From Hyaloperonospora brassicae (lineage: Eukaryota; Oomycota; Peronosporomycetes; Peronosporales; Peronosporaceae): 64,000 nt of DNA. The stretch spans positions 186,001-250,000 of the forward strand of contig CANTFL010000233.1 in NCBI GenBank assembly GCA_947650285.1, written 5' to 3'. The first letter of the stretch is position 1. The number at the start of each line of letters is the position of its first letter. A model generated the notes under the pieces. That model was not told where the DNA came from and did not search any database. It was given only the letters and a program-made list of their open reading frames with translations. This document shows, piece by piece, positions 1-11,959 of this stretch. Both the position numbers and the translations under genes were made by a program.

Positions 1-237
1 ACTAACGACTGATAAGTGTGACAAGAAGTACGGCCCGGGTATCGGGTCGACAACTAAAGGGCTCCGTAGAGCCAGGGGCGACGGCAACGAGGTCAGAGAC
101 CCTCCTACCGAAGCCAACTACGAGTCAATCATGACCGCTGGCGCGACCAAGTAGACTGGGGACATGCGTACCGCCGGAGCGGCAGCACGTACAACGCGGG
201 TATGCTGCCATATAAGGCAACAAACCCCTTTAGGACC

Positions 238-1095
238 GCTTGCGCGGCCCCCGACGTGGAGTGCGAACACCGAAGTGACTGCGTGGCGTGGAGAACGCCA
301 ACCCGCCATATATATCTCCGAGGAGCTCAACCATCTGCGATGGTGGCTCCCTTCAGCCGCTTGCGCGGCCCCCGACGTGGAGTGCGATCACCGAAGTGAC
401 TGCGTGGCGTGGAGAACGCCAACCCGCCGTATATCTCTCCGAGGAGCTCAACCATCTGCGATGGTGGCTCCCTTCAGCCGCTTGCGCGGCCCCCGACGTG
501 GAGTGCGATCACCGAAGTGACTGCGTGGCGTGGAGAACGCCAACCCGCCATATATCTCTCCGAGGAGCTCAACCATCTGCGATGGTGGCTCCCTTCAGCC
601 GCTTGCGCGGCCCCCGACGTGGAGTGCGATCACCGAAGTGACTGCGTGGCGTGGAGAACGCCAACCCGCCGTATATCTCTCCGAGGAGCTCAACCATCTG
701 CGATGGTGGCTCCCTTCAGCCGCTTGCGCGGCCCCCGACGTGGAGTGCGATCACCGAAGTGACTGCGTGGCGTGGAGAACGCCAACCCGCCTATATCTCT
801 CCGAGGAGCTCAACCATCTGCGATGGTGGCCCCCTTCAGCCGCTTGCGCGGCCCCCGACGTGGAGTGCGATCACCGAAGTGACTGCGTGGCGTGGAGAAC
901 GCCAACCCGCCGTATATCTCTCCGAGGAGCTCAACCATCTGCGATGGTGGCTCCCTTCAGCCGCTTGCGCGGCCCCCGACGTGGAGTGCGATCACCGAAG
1001 TGACTGCGTGGCGTGGAGAACGCCAACCCGCCATATATCTCTCCGAGGAGCTCAACCATCTGCGATGGTGGCTCCCTTCAGCCGCTTGCGCGGCC
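238..1095. repeat. 121-bp tandem repeat array (7 units plus a partial)
   Basis: Units begin with GCTTGCGCGGCC at 238, 359, 480, 601, 722, 842, 963 and 1084; the spacing is 121 bp except one 120-bp unit (722-841, one base lost before TATATCTC). Neighbouring units are almost identical and the last breaks off after about 12 bases. Each unit holds two short self-complementary stretches (GGCGT..ACGCC and AACCATC..GATGGT). Because 121 is not a multiple of three, each pass shifts frame, so several 117-157 codon frames run through the array. They all end at the same TGA and are by-products of the repeat. It is best called a minisatellite; no function is visible. Positions 1-237 to the left hold nothing I recognise. 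Confidence 0.95.
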
Positions 1096-1601
1096 AGCCA
1101 CCTTGTCGAGTGGGCGATTGTTGAAGTTCGGGTCAGCTCAAGCGTACGGCAGATAAAGCGGGGGCATCGAATCGCAACTGGACCTAGGAAGGGCGGTAGC
1201 GGTCCGATCCAGCGGCAGACGTCGCTAGCTGGTAGCTACGGTCGACCATTAGTAATACCGGAGCACAGTCAGCTAATCAATCGCATGCAGTACTTCAGAC
1301 AAGGCACGATTTTTGAAAGGCAAAACGTCAAATCTCCTCGATAGAATCTGAAATGCTGACCACTTGGCTTGGAAACGTGACGCAATCGTGTGCACCTGCG
1401 TTCACAACCCAAATTTTCCACACCTTTCGTCGTTGTGGAAAATTTGGGCTGTAAACGCAAGTGACAGCTGATCACGGAGTCTTGTACCTCCTCCAGGCCA
1501 CCGATCTCTTACTGAATAGTTTGTTGCGGTAAGTGAAACGCCCGGTCTCGCTGTAATGTGTAGCATGGTTTCTTTCGCCAAGTTCCACGCTCAAGCTATT
1601 G
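1096..1601. other. gene-free spacer with one hairpin
   Basis: No supported gene lies between the tandem array and the E1 LTR. The only structure seen is the inverted repeat at 1393-1463, listed separately. Confidence 0.6.
1393..1463. repeat. imperfect palindrome, 30-nt arms
   Basis: Arms 1393-1422 and 1434-1463 are inverted copies with about three mismatches and an 11-nt loop; the inner 15 bp (CCCAAATTTTCCACA and its complement) pair perfectly. It could be a relic of a small transposon or a stable RNA hairpin; nothing else decides between them. Confidence 0.75.
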
Positions 1602-2063
1602 TGTAACGGGGTGAGCCCGTTACATAAAATTGATGCGAATGTATCATTTTTTAAGTATTATCTATGCAGATACTATTCAATCAACATCACTCGAGAAGAG
1701 GTAATGTTGGCGGAATGTTACCCCCGAGGGTAATATTCTTGGATGCTTCACTTTTTGTCGATGTAGATGCTACATCCCGAATTAACCACCAATCGCTGCT
1801 GGACGCGCGCAATGGGTGGTGAGCAAGAGACCCACATGGGAGATTGTAGTTTTATACAGTTGGATTAAGACAAAAATGGTTGATTAAAGAAACTTGACTA
1901 TATTAAATACAGTTCCCCTTCTTCCCTAAAACAGAGCTTCCGAGTTCTGTTTAATTCTTCGCGCTTACTCACGCCACGTGTATGTGACGTCGGGAGTACG
2001 CAGCCTTGTGTTCAGTCAACGCAAGTTCTTACCAGTCATCTGGTAAGGGCGTGCCCCGTTACA
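1602..2063 (+). repeat. 5' LTR of E1
   Basis: It starts TGTAACGGGG and ends CCCCGTTACA. The first 23 bases fold on themselves (TGTAACGGG-GTGAG-CCCGTTACA, 1602-1624), a feature shared with the other TGTAACGGGG LTRs here. It contains the block ACGCGCGCAATGGGTGGT that also occurs in the LTRs at 16862, 24143 and 46136. Confidence 0.9.
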
Positions 2064-2065
2064 CC

Positions 2066-2085
2066 TGGTCGCACTTTGTAGTCCG
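2066..2085 (+). other. E1 primer-binding site
   Basis: Two bases after the LTR the sequence reads TGGTCGCACTTTG. The matching site in E4 is TGGTAGCACTTTG, whose first eight bases complement a tRNA ending TGCTACCA, as initiator tRNA-Met does. The E1 copy has one change in that stretch. Position and spacing support the call; the exact tRNA is inferred. Confidence 0.6.
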
Positions 2086-2113
2086 TCCAGCGACCACAAT
2101 CACCTCATTTGAC

Positions 2114-3283
2114 ATGAACATCTTGGATGAAGTGGAGAGCTTTCACTCCACGCGTGTAGGATTTACCCATTTGAGTGAAATTGAATGGAGCGCGGTAGGA
2201 CGTATGAGTTCTACTGCAGACAAAACCGTCATTAGCGCCATGTTGGAGTCTCTCAACAGAGACCAACAACATGCCGCTATAGACAGGTTCATTCAAACTG
2301 AAATTGTCGCCGAAATAGAGAAAGCAGCCTTGATTCACCAGCAAGGCTCCCAACAGGCCGAGCGGCTGAGAGAACTCGGTGCTCAATCGACAGAGCTTAT
2401 AAGAAATCGTCAATTAATGCTGCTGTAGGCGGGACGACACACACGCGTTGTCCCAAAATCTCGAAGAGCCATATCTCCAAGTACAGAAAAGTCGAGAAGA
2501 CTCCCTGTTGTTATGATTCGTCGAACTGGACTGAGCAATAAAGTCACGTCGTATCAACGATGAGCAAATGAAACTTACATTTGCTCAAACCCACTTGGCG
2601 GGACATGTCGAGATTTAAGCCTTAGGGCTGGATATGAGCGAATCATATGCTTTTGTGTCGCTCGAAAGCTTTAAGACCCGGCTCAAGCAGACGTTTGAAC
2701 CGCCACGGGCTGAGTTCAGAGCTCGATTAGAGCTACCAAAACTCAAGCAGGGTAAGCGTGATGTGCACGCTTACGATCAACATATAAGACTCCTCGCGAG
2801 TAGTATAACTGCTAACCCAGTACATGAACACACGTTGATTACTGTGTTCATGAAAGATCTCGCAGATGACCCCGTCAGCAACCACATGTTCCTCTTAGAG
2901 CTGGATACGTTTGAAAAATCAATCTCAGCTGCGGAACAGGAGGACTTAAGCATGATACAGTCTCATGCTAGCTCGAGCTCTTATCGTCCACCGGGACGAC
3001 AAGAGACTGGAGGTCCAAAAACAATGGACCTCTATTATTTGAGATCGAGAGACCTCGCTCTTCAACCAACAAGCGATTGCAGAAGTGCAATCTCTGTCAG
3101 AAGTTAATACACTAAGCTTACTAGTGTAGCGCCCCACGCCCAGCACCAAACAGTACTGAGCGATGTGAAAAGCCATTTGCTATGAAGGGTAATGGGCGTA
3201 GGTACAACGCTGTTGAGAAACTGCAACAGCGAAGCGGACCATTAAAAATGGTCAAGGTCAGTAGGGGCGGAGTGCCTTACTGA
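2114..3283 (+). pseudogene. E1 gag, broken
   Basis: The frame starts at ATG 2114 with an ILDEVE-type N-terminus matching LDEVEG in E4, followed by conserved HLSEIEWS and RDQQ motifs, and ends at 2428. After a gap with changed frame, 2634-3107 carries the gag core (FKTRLKQTFEPPRAEFR, then HAYDQHIRLLASS), again matching E4. The final stretch, in the +2 frame, ends ...GGVPY-TGA at 3281-3283, exactly as in E4. Gag would form the particle that packages element RNA. At least two frame breaks make this copy non-functional. The zinc knuckle present in E4 is not recognisable here. Confidence 0.82.
3246..3283 (+). other. E1 gag/pol +1 frame overlap
   Basis: The gag frame ends at TGA 3281-3283 while the protease frame, shifted +1, is open from 3246 (after TAA 3243-3245). 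E4 has the same +1 relation and near-identical sequence here (shared core GTCAGTAGGGGCGGAG). This is a candidate programmed frameshift region. An AGG arginine codon lies in it, as in the Ty1-type +1 site; that parallel is inference. Confidence 0.5.
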
Positions 3284-4063
3284 TCTAGCAACCTCAAGAG
3301 AATTTGCAAATCTCTTGACGAAAGTTGCTCCAGATACACAATCATTGTGTGTCTCTGCACCTGGTGATGACGTTTCGCTCATCACTTTGAAGTTGGAAGC
3401 GACAAATGATTTGTCGCTTCGTGCCCTAGTAGACTGTGGGGCGTCGAACAACTTTGTTCGACGCCAGTCACTAGAGGTTCGTAGGCTCAAGTTCGTTGAG
3501 CGCGACATTCCCCTCACAAGATGACGGTTCGCCTTGCAACAGGCTCATCGATTACTGTTGAGAAACGTGTAGTAGGAATCCACTACACGTTGGAGGGCGA
3601 GCAGTACGATGATGACTTCATCGTACTGGATCTGGATGACAAATTTGATGTCATCCTGGGATTACCTTGGCCCAGAAGGTACGAGCCAAGAGTGATCTGG
3701 CAGCATCGATCCGTGAAGATGCCTGCCGCTTGTTCATCAGATGGCCATCTGATGAACATCTTGGAGCGTCCACAAGCGTGTGGATGTACTGCGAGTGAGT
3801 GCGATGGCCTCACTTGCGGTACGGTCTTTAGCACGACTGCACAAGATCACAGTGTAGTTGATCACTACACTGTGGAGCAAGCTCCCGGCAGCTGTACAGA
3901 AGTACAGGCTGCGCCGAAGGTCCACCGCTCGAATAAGTCGAGCAAGCCAGGGCATGGATGCACACCTAGCGGGCAACATCCTAGGAAGAACAAACCTGTT
4001 GTCGAGAAACAACAAGACTATTTTTCTAGGTCGACTGCAGGGTCGAACGTAGAGGACCGGTGA
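3246..4063 (+). pseudogene. E1 aspartic protease and linker, frameshifted
   Basis: The first part (3246-3524) carries the active-site segment ALVDCGASNNF, with Cys where retroviral proteases usually have Ser or Thr; E4 has the same Cys, so it is a family trait. A one-base change near 3520 moves the reading frame. The rest (3521-4063) includes the second protease signature ILGLPW and a hydrophilic linker that would lead to reverse transcriptase. The fragment ends before the E2 junction. It would have processed the Gag-Pol polyprotein. Confidence 0.85.
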
Positions 4064-4168
4064 CTGACTGTGGTTTTACAGCCACAGTCAGAAGACGTCG
4101 AAGGAATAAGTCGCCACGTGCTTGAGGAAGGAATTCCTCAAGAGCCACTTGCTGAGGGATTTGGCTCT

Positions 4169-5360
4169 TGTGGTGCAGTGGTGATTGCTCGTTTCCCGAG
4201 ACGATCCCGACTTTTCACTGGCGCCCGGACGACCGACTATCGGAGGGGGACCCCTATTCTGTGCTCTGTTGTTTCGAGCTCACCTTGTGTACTTGTTGGC
4301 GGGGCGGGTTGCGCCCTTCTTGGTGGACTTAAGCTGAAGCTAAACTTGAACGTTTTATAAATAGGGGTTGATCGGGTGAAAAATTATTCCCGCGATCAAA
4401 CGTGGGTGGATCGAGTGGAAATTCTTCACTCGATCGCCGGCATACTTGGGCGCTCTCTCAAAGTCGCCTGTATCCAAAAGTGATGCTTCATCCGCGAGCC
4501 TTCTGACCATGTGAGCCGTCTCACGATCTTGAATCGGAACTGTTAGGCTCCCTTCGTCCGATCGCAGTTGGTGGAAGATGAGAATTGACGTTCCGCCTGG
4601 TGAAACAATCTAAGGGAGGAGTCTGTAGAGACACAGGAAACTTTCTATTCAACGGGAGGCCAAAGTTCCTGCCCGGGAGAAGTCGACGCGGGTCTTTCGT
4701 TGCGAATTCAATTCTGTTTAATGTCAACCGACCAAACCCAAAACCTATGACCATGCTTCTCTGTTCGCTAGATCACTGTTGCGTATCGCCTGTCTATGTA
4801 TTTCACCTCTTACATCATGTGGTCCACAGCAGATACTCGGGTGACATATCGCTCCGTAGCGAATTGCTAGGTGGTGGATCGCTCCATAGTGGATCGCTAG
4901 GCAGTGGATCGCTCAGATGGTGGATCGCTCGGTTAGTGGATCGCTCCGTGGTGGATCGTTTGGGTAGCGGATCGCGGTATGTGGTCCACACCAATTATAT
5001 TTCCACACAATCCAGCATTACACACCCAGGGTGAATCGTGATAAATCCTTTAAGTCTCTGATCGGGCATCCACCGTCGGATCGCCGTCACTACTGATGCC
5101 TCGCATGTTTGATGATCTTGGAGATCCACTCCTCCAGCTTGCTTCCATATTCACCTATCTTTCATTATCGTTAGCAATCCAGTACTCTGGTTGATGTTCA
5201 CCCCTTGGATGATCCGGTCCTTGTAACTTAGTGATCCGAGCCCTTGATTGCGGATCACGATCGGTCAGTCGTCGATACTTGACTATACTCCTTCTTGGCC
5301 GTTAGGTAGATCAATCTGCATAATTTTTATAGTCATTTCCTGTCACTCAGATGTGTGACA
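4169..5360 (-). repeat. 3' LTR of E2 (family II), right edge uncertain
   Basis: Inverted relative to, and co-linear with, the E5 LTR at 34320-35286. Shared landmarks are TGGCGCCCGGACGACC (complement in E5), the GGCGGGGCGGGTTGCGC block and the long stretch around 4620-4750. It starts TGTGGTGCAG, complementary to the CCACA end of the E5 LTR. Between 4830 and 4980 a short motif (GTGGATCGCT) is repeated about seven times; E5 keeps only two or three copies. The ORFs at 4521-4754 and 4585-5034 are by-products. Confidence 0.7.
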
Positions 5361-5507
5361 CCATCATTCGTCCCAACGAGCCTATCTCCGAGAGCACTCC
5401 ACCAAACAAATCGATCTCGCCCTTAATGTAGTAGCCGCGATCCACACTTTCCATCATTATCCCTCTGATCTTCTTTACAATCGTCCTCTGCACCGGCGAT
5501 TGCGCAC

Positions 5508-5837
5508 TTAATGCGGTAGGCGCGATCTACACTTTCCATCATTATCCCTCTGCGCTTCTCCACATTTCCGTATGGATTGTTGTCGATAAGGCATCAGTTG
5601 ATTCGGAATGTTCTTAGAATCGAAAGACGTCAGAAGCCGTTTTAGCAATTTGGATGGCGTGATAAAGGCCGAGATTGCTCTTGTTTTCATCGTAACCTCG
5701 CACCACCAATAGTCTACTTGCCATGTATAGAGAATATACCACGTCGTTTTATCCGTCTTCTGCATCAATTTGCTAATCAAAGGCTTCGGATCTACCATCA
5801 CCCTGGTCTGCTGGGTCATTTGCATAAGACGATGCAC
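5508..5837 (-). pseudogene. E2 reverse transcriptase fragment
   Basis: The minus-strand frame contains TRAISAFITPS and an upstream WYILYTWQVDYWWCE segment, which match SRSISALITPS and WYWSLDMASGFWWW in E8 (fingers/palm region). The motif corresponding to the first catalytic Asp (SLDMASG) has decayed to YTWQVDY here. Frame integrity beyond about 70 residues of similarity is poor. Confidence 0.6.
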
Positions 5838-7989
5838 AATCGTGTATTTTATAACTTTTCAAATGACCACCACGATCGGCAACGCCTAAGATTAGTGAAT
5901 GGCTGAATTATCATCGCTTACTTTAGACCCTTTACCAGATCGGCTAATTTTGCGCGAAATAGGGTTCTACTTGGCGTACCCCTTGAGCGTTTGAATTATT
6001 ATCTCTAGCATCTATATCGACGACTCGGTCAACCGCCGAAAGAGTAAATAATTGCCCTAGTTTATGTGGAATGAGTCGTTCTTCCATACAGGCTATCGTA
6101 AATTCTCTTTATCGTTCAACCAAGGTTCCGTTTGTTGTATTTAATCTAAATGTTTAACGATAGTTAGCTCTTTCATAGACGATACCGATTTCGTTATCAT
6201 TACCATACATCAGAACCTGCTCTCAGCGAACAAATTCTTGCATTCGTGATGATACACTAACGTGGCAAGCGATTCTACAGGCGTTCCATTATCGGCGATA
6301 CAGCATTATTAGCACATTTTTAATCGATAGGACATGCTCCCGTCCGTCAGATGGATGAACCTTTCGTGCTGCTTTTACTTCTCGCCACGACCAAAGTCAT
6401 TCTATGGTACCATCTTAAAATATCGACTTCTTCAAATTTGAACCTTTCTCCAGACTGACACCTAAGATATCCTATATTCTTTAGATCTCCAGAAAAGGCT
6501 CGTTTAGGGTTAAACGTCCATGTCTAGCGTTTCTTGCAACTAACTATCTTCGGTCAAGATCGCGTCTAACTGATGTATGGCCCGTTTTGCACATCACAAT
6601 CAACATGGTCGATCTCCAAAATTACGGCCATTTTGACACCATCGACCTTAAATTTAATCGAAAGTTGCGTTAAACTAAATAATTCATGTCAAGAGAGGTG
6701 TTCTTTTTGGTGCTCGATCCTTCATGATGGGCGATTATTGCCCCGCACAATCAACGAATGAGGTCGCGTCTAGTTGATAAATAGCTCGCCATTGTTCCTT
6801 ATGATTTTCAATCGTACTCGCGTCTCGACGATGGGTGGACTGCTAACATCCCCGACCAGCCTTATCAGGATCGGTGATCCCGATGTATTTCTGCTCGCAA
6901 AGCATTATTATTGATCGGGATTGAGGGTGATCTATTCCCTTACTTGTATCGATTAAATTAATCGGCTTCAAATACTTTACCGTCTTCGTTTTTCAAATCG
7001 TCGTCGATTGCTATTGTTGCATATCTATTAATTTGTATATTTGACCGCACGTGTTTCTAACGATCCTTCATTGGGCTCGTCTGGGTGATGGGTGGACTGT
7101 CTATGGATCAGATCAGCTACCTCGTGACCTGCTACTTTGATCACGATGGTCTTTACTGCACTGATTGCGTCGCTCAAATGAAGTGATAAAATTTCCTTTG
7201 AATTGGAATCCATGAAAAACTTCTTTGACAATCAATCCTGTAGATTATTGTGGTCTAGATGTGATCGCAAAGAAATCGTCCCCGATTCTTTTGCCTCTTA
7301 CTTCTTATTCCGATTAGCTTATAAAGATTCCTGTAAGTTATATGTGCTTTGGACTATCCGTCACCGGCCTTGCATCTTCTTCGGATCGCTTTTCTTTAAT
7401 ATGAACAATGTATTCGACCAGTTGCGTTTGTCCTTCATTCTATAACCGCAGTCATCCTGACACACACACATGTAATTGCGGTGACGTTTCGGTCTCCATC
7501 AATATACTCAACGGGGACTTATAAAAAGAAAATATTTTCGATATCTGAGATTAGTCTGTTGAATATGCTTGATCATGTCGGGTCTAATAGTAAATGATGT
7601 CGCCCTCGCCGCATCTCACCTTACCCACAGCATGTTTGTAGGAGGGTTGTTCACGGTTATTACCTCGGTCGATCTACCGACAGGGATGACTATATGTATA
7701 TCCTCCGATTTATCGCCTGTATAACCGACCAGTATAGTGCTCTTCAACGAGCGAGATCAATAAAACCTTTATCCGGTAAGCACAACGTTCCTATGCAAGT
7801 TCCAATCGTGATGTTGACGGACCCTATATGTAATTTCCATAAAACCTTCTTCGCCGACTTGATAACCAACCCACATAACGATATAATACATCAGCAATTG
7901 CCTAATACGATGTCAAACGTAGTTCACCCTTTCTTCATGTAAGTATTCTCTCCAATCCTACAATATATTGTATTTGACATTACCGGTCG

Positions 7990-8170
7990 CCTTTCCTACC
8001 TTACGAGCAGAAGTGGTTTCGATGATTGATATTAAAGCGCCATAATATAACAGCGTAATGGCCTTCTCATTGTTGATCTTTCCTTCTGCTACCGCTTCCT
8101 TATACCACTTACCGGGAGTGTTGTGTCCGATTTTACGTGCCTCTTTGGCGCAAGATCGAGCTCAATTTTT
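7990..8170 (-). pseudogene. E2 protease fragment
   Basis: Nucleotides match the E9 protease at about 55430-55580 (shared GGCCTTCTCATT.TTGATCTT). The position of the catalytic Asp-Ser-Gly reads Tyr-Tyr-Gly, so the site is dead. No continuous frame survives. Confidence 0.55.
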
Positions 8171-9164
8171 ACCGACATCGAGTAGGCTTGAATTCTTTTT
8201 ACTTAAAAAAGAAAATACAGATCTGTGATTTTCACATATACCAGCGATCCGGTGAATTTGATCGCTCACTTCTTGATCCCTTCTTTTGACTTCTAACAAA
8301 TGCATATTGCAAGAGCCTAGAACATTCGGTTTGCACCAATTCCAGCCTGGCGATCGTTTAATTTTCACATTTCTTCCACCTTGTGCGGAAACATTGTAGT
8401 TTTCGTCGTGGGTATATGCCATTTTCCGGATCAAAATTATATATATAAGCAGGCAAATTTCACTTTTATGCAGTTCCCACAATTTGCGAACAGTTGCATA
8501 TTTTCGATTAGTTTTCCTGAAGACTAAACGTTGGATAATCAATTATTTTTGGCATCCTCGATAGGTATTGATTTAATCGCTTCGTAGTGAATCAAATGAT
8601 GGATCGCTTACCACGAGAGTGTGTGCACCTTGATACACATCTCAATAATTATGTCGCTCGAACCACTTTAGTCGACTTTGACGAGATCGGATAATCGGGT
8701 AGGCTAATCGTAGATTTACATTGCTTGATATGTCGAAGATCTGACGGACATCCATCCGCTGATATTGAGCATACTTTCTTTCATTCCCCTAGCGTCCGTC
8801 ACCTATAGCTGAGGAAGTCGCCTGGTAGGATCTCTTCGTTGAGTGCCGCAAGAAACATTTCATTTATTTATAACGAGTAGCCAATATTTCATTTTGGAAT
8901 TCTGCAAATTTAGTCGGTATAAGTACTTCCAAGGAAATCCAACTGCTCGCTTTCGAGCGTAATAGTAATGTCTCGCCACAGACATACCGTATCCTCTTTA
9001 CTGCACCATGATATATTCTAACAACGATTTCTATTTGCAGCGAGTGGATCGGCTCAGCTAGCTGTACCTCTTTCGCGCCTAGCCTGTCAATAAGTGTCCG
9101 AGGACTAAGCAATTTTCTTCTTTTGGCGCCCGAACACATAAGAAAGCTAACATAGCCTTGCTAA

Positions 9165-9240
9165 CTAAGCTTCTGCCCGATCTTCATCTCGGTCTCTTCC
9201 ATTGAAAACCTCAAAGTTCATGATCGCCTGGACCCGACTC
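9165..9240 (-). pseudogene. E2 gag fragment
   Basis: The minus frame reads FEVFNGRDRDEDRAEA, which resembles the corresponding gag start in E8 (FAGREKNEE, about 49390). The adjacent sequence at about 9173-9210 matches the E9 gag start near 56770-56795. The remainder of gag is unreadable. Confidence 0.5.
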
Positions 9241-10534
9241 CGCTGGCTCAAGACTCCCTTTCTTCTTTTTAATAAGGGTCTTGTGGGATATAACAATAGA
9301 CTTCCTAAATCCTCCAGTCGTGGGTAGTCTAGGCATGGCTCGTGGACGCCTTCGATGTCTGGTCCACCACGGTGCAATCCGACTGATTTTTATAACATAC
9401 CTGGGGTCTAAGCATCTTGAAGTCGCACATTCTTGATCCTTTGGATCCGATCGATCGCCTGACAAGATCGATTACGTTGTTCTTCTTATAATAATTCCAT
9501 GGTAGCATACAGTTATCAATGTGAATTTAGAAGGAATATGTCGCATCAATATCACCCTTTATTGCGTCTGATCGACCCATTAAGTAAAACCATTTCTGCG
9601 CAAGTGCTCCAATGCTCTATTCTTATCGGACGTAGCGATATCTGTTGAAATCTGATCGCGTCATCTGACTCATTCTCGGACTTATCTTAGGCGCACTGCG
9701 ACGATCTAGTTAAATATCCTTTTTATCATATGCGATAGCAATACCCGCTTGGCCTTTTTAATTGTATTTTCCCATTAATAAGATCATCCTCTCAAACAGC
9801 TATCGAACCGCGTTGTTTATATGGTCTTGATTACGATCCAAAAATTGCTTTGCTTCGTATACCATTGCGACGAATCCTGGATTCCGTAGCAGATGTATGA
9901 TTTGGTTGATTCCATCCCGTGTGTTTGAGACTGACGCTGGAGTTTATATGAGCCTTGACTTTTCCCGTTACATTAGTCTTAATCATTGGAGCACCAAGTT
10001 ACTTAAAGCCAACGTGTTGAGAATTAATAAATGAAATTCATCCACCGTCAGACTCAATTGGCAACCTTCCATTGGCACTTCATCTTCCACGAATATGATT
10101 GGTTTATAGACTGCTTTCGTGGAGCGAGGGCGCTGCTTCCATTTGAAACCCTGATTTCTCTGTTCTTGCCCCCTTCAACTCCTTTTTCTTCGACATTGCG
10201 AGAGAAGTGTTGAATGAATCTTGTTCTTTATTGGCCAAAAGATTTTCAGCCTGCAAATTACACTTTTCAGCACAATCCACTTAGGCACCCGGAGGGATCA
10301 AAGGAGGAGATTGAAGTATATCTTATAGATCGAGACACCGATCTTTCTCAATTATATTTTTGTCATCAGAGCCCTTTCCAAACTCTGCCTATATTTTATT
10401 TTATTTAAGTTCATGTGGCGCGATCCTTCTGCCATCAACGCTTTTATCTAAGGTTCTGTCATAATCATCTCATCTTTTTCAGGACTCACCCATAAATCCC
10501 AAATCACTATAGAATTCGATCACATGCACCATTA

Positions 10535-10990
10535 AGGTGGGGTTGCAATCACAATTTCCTGGGATATTTACTCTGCACTGGCACCCAGACGACCGAAGTT
10601 CAGATGTTTACTTCACTTCCGTGCTAATTTACTACCTCACCTTGTGAAACTGCCGGTAGAGCGGGATTTACCTATCTAGGTGAACTCGCGTCGAGTAAAA
10701 GCTTGAACGTGTTTGGGGTGAGGTGGTGATCGTGTGACAATATTCACACGACCACGGGAATACTTGTAGAGTGCTCGATCTGAGTAATTCTGATCTCGAC
10801 GAGAACGCCTTGTCCTAAATTGATGCTTGATCCTATTGACATTCTGACCACTTGAGCAGTCTTGCATCATGATAACTTGGCTTCAACGGTGTTGCGGCGG
10901 TCGATCGAAGGCAATGACTAGTGTTGAGAGCCCTTGCTACGTTGCCAAACATAATAGGGGTCTTAACCGATGAATGTCTGCCGCTTTCAT
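10535..10990 (-). repeat. 5' LTR of E2 (family II), edges approximate
   Basis: Contains the family II landmarks (ACTGGCACCCAGACGACC, then a CCTCACCTTGTG block). From about 10560 to 10866 it is nearly identical, in inverse orientation, to 12090-12390. A decayed primer site precedes it at about 10480-10530, comparable with that of E9. Identity to other family II copies fades beyond about 10990. Confidence 0.65.
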
Positions 10991-11000
10991 GGCGTAGGTG

Positions 11001-11959
11001 TGGCCAGTTATCCAATTCTCAAGAGATTTCGGCACGTGTAATATAAAACAAATTATAATATATTGAATTTTCGACCATTTAACTACGAACTATACTATGC
11101 GTACTAGATACTCCGAGCATCCTGCCGTATGTCTTCGATCCTTGCTAATCATCTACTAGCGTGATATGCCCACATCATACCAACTTTTATAGCGGATCGC
11201 AAATCCCAATAAGTGGCACAATACATCCGATCGACCTTCTTCCTGCTCGCGATCTCCACTATAATTGCGGTAACTACCCTGACTGCGATCACTACCTTCA
11301 CAGCAATTTAGTGGTGTAATACACACAAGCTTAATCGATCACGTCTATAATCTTAATTGCTTTTTTAGCGCGATCTCTTCTCGCATCGCGACCGCGTACG
11401 GCGGACTCCTTGTCTAAAATGATCATCACCCCTGTAGTAAATTAAGAAAGAGATATTTCATTGACTGTCCTCACAAACATTACTGTAGTAATGAGACTTT
11501 AACGGAAGTCTTCATTAAATATGGTGAAGCGAATAAAGAAGATGGGGTTGCTAATAACGCTGCGACTAAGTATTAGTTTTGTAGGAGGTGTGAGCCACAC
11601 GATGGTACACCAAACCGCGATCTCAAGCCAAAGGATCTTAGACACCACAATCTTGGACACTGCGGCCTGGAGCGGAGCGATGTTGGGTGTAATGATCCTG
11701 GTTGATGTGATCTTGGGTGACGTGATCGAGTACACTGCAAACTCCGAATGATAAGATCATAGCAATTAGGCGTGAATTATCAAATTCGATCAAAGATTAA
11801 ATCTTAACAGTATAAGGCAATACTTGGTGGCCTTTATCCATGAAAGGAATTAGCTGAGACGAAAGTCTAGACTTTGCTTACATAACGTTTGATGAAAAGT
11901 AAATGTGCTTTCAAATGCACAAGTATATTTCTCAATCCGAGTAGGAATATTCCTCTTCC
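11001..11959. other. gene-free spacer between inverted LTRs
   Basis: Decayed AT-rich sequence. Two overlapping frames at 11499-11751 on opposite strands (about 77 codons) have no recognisable motif and are not called genes. Nothing else is seen. Confidence 0.5.

Larger units (their letters stand above)
1602..4168 (+). mobile_element. E1: 5' part of a Ty3/gypsy element (LTR-gag-protease)
   Basis: A plus-strand LTR retrotransposon opens with a 462-bp LTR, then a primer-binding site, a broken gag and an aspartic protease. The protein fragments align with E4 in the same order. E1 stops at 4168, where the LTR of E2 begins, so reverse transcriptase, RNase H, integrase and the 3' LTR are absent. 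Its LTR belongs to the same subfamily as the solo LTR at 46136-46570, which is in the opposite orientation. Confidence 0.88.
4169..11000 (-). mobile_element. E2: old, decayed family II gypsy element
   Basis: A minus-strand element inserted into E1. Its 3' LTR begins at 4169 and its 5' LTR begins at about 10535. Between them are decayed matches to E8 and E9 in the expected minus-strand order: gag (9165-9240), protease (about 7990-8170) and reverse transcriptase (5508-5837). RT lies only about 150-200 bp from the 3' LTR, so most of RNase H and any integrase have been lost. No open frame exceeds about 130 codons. The rest of 5361-10500 shows nothing else I recognise. Outer boundaries of both LTRs are uncertain. 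Confidence 0.75.

Noticed and set aside
164..1344. Six overlapping 117-157 codon plus-strand frames
   Set aside because: They are different phases of the 121-bp repeat, share one stop and have no independent support.
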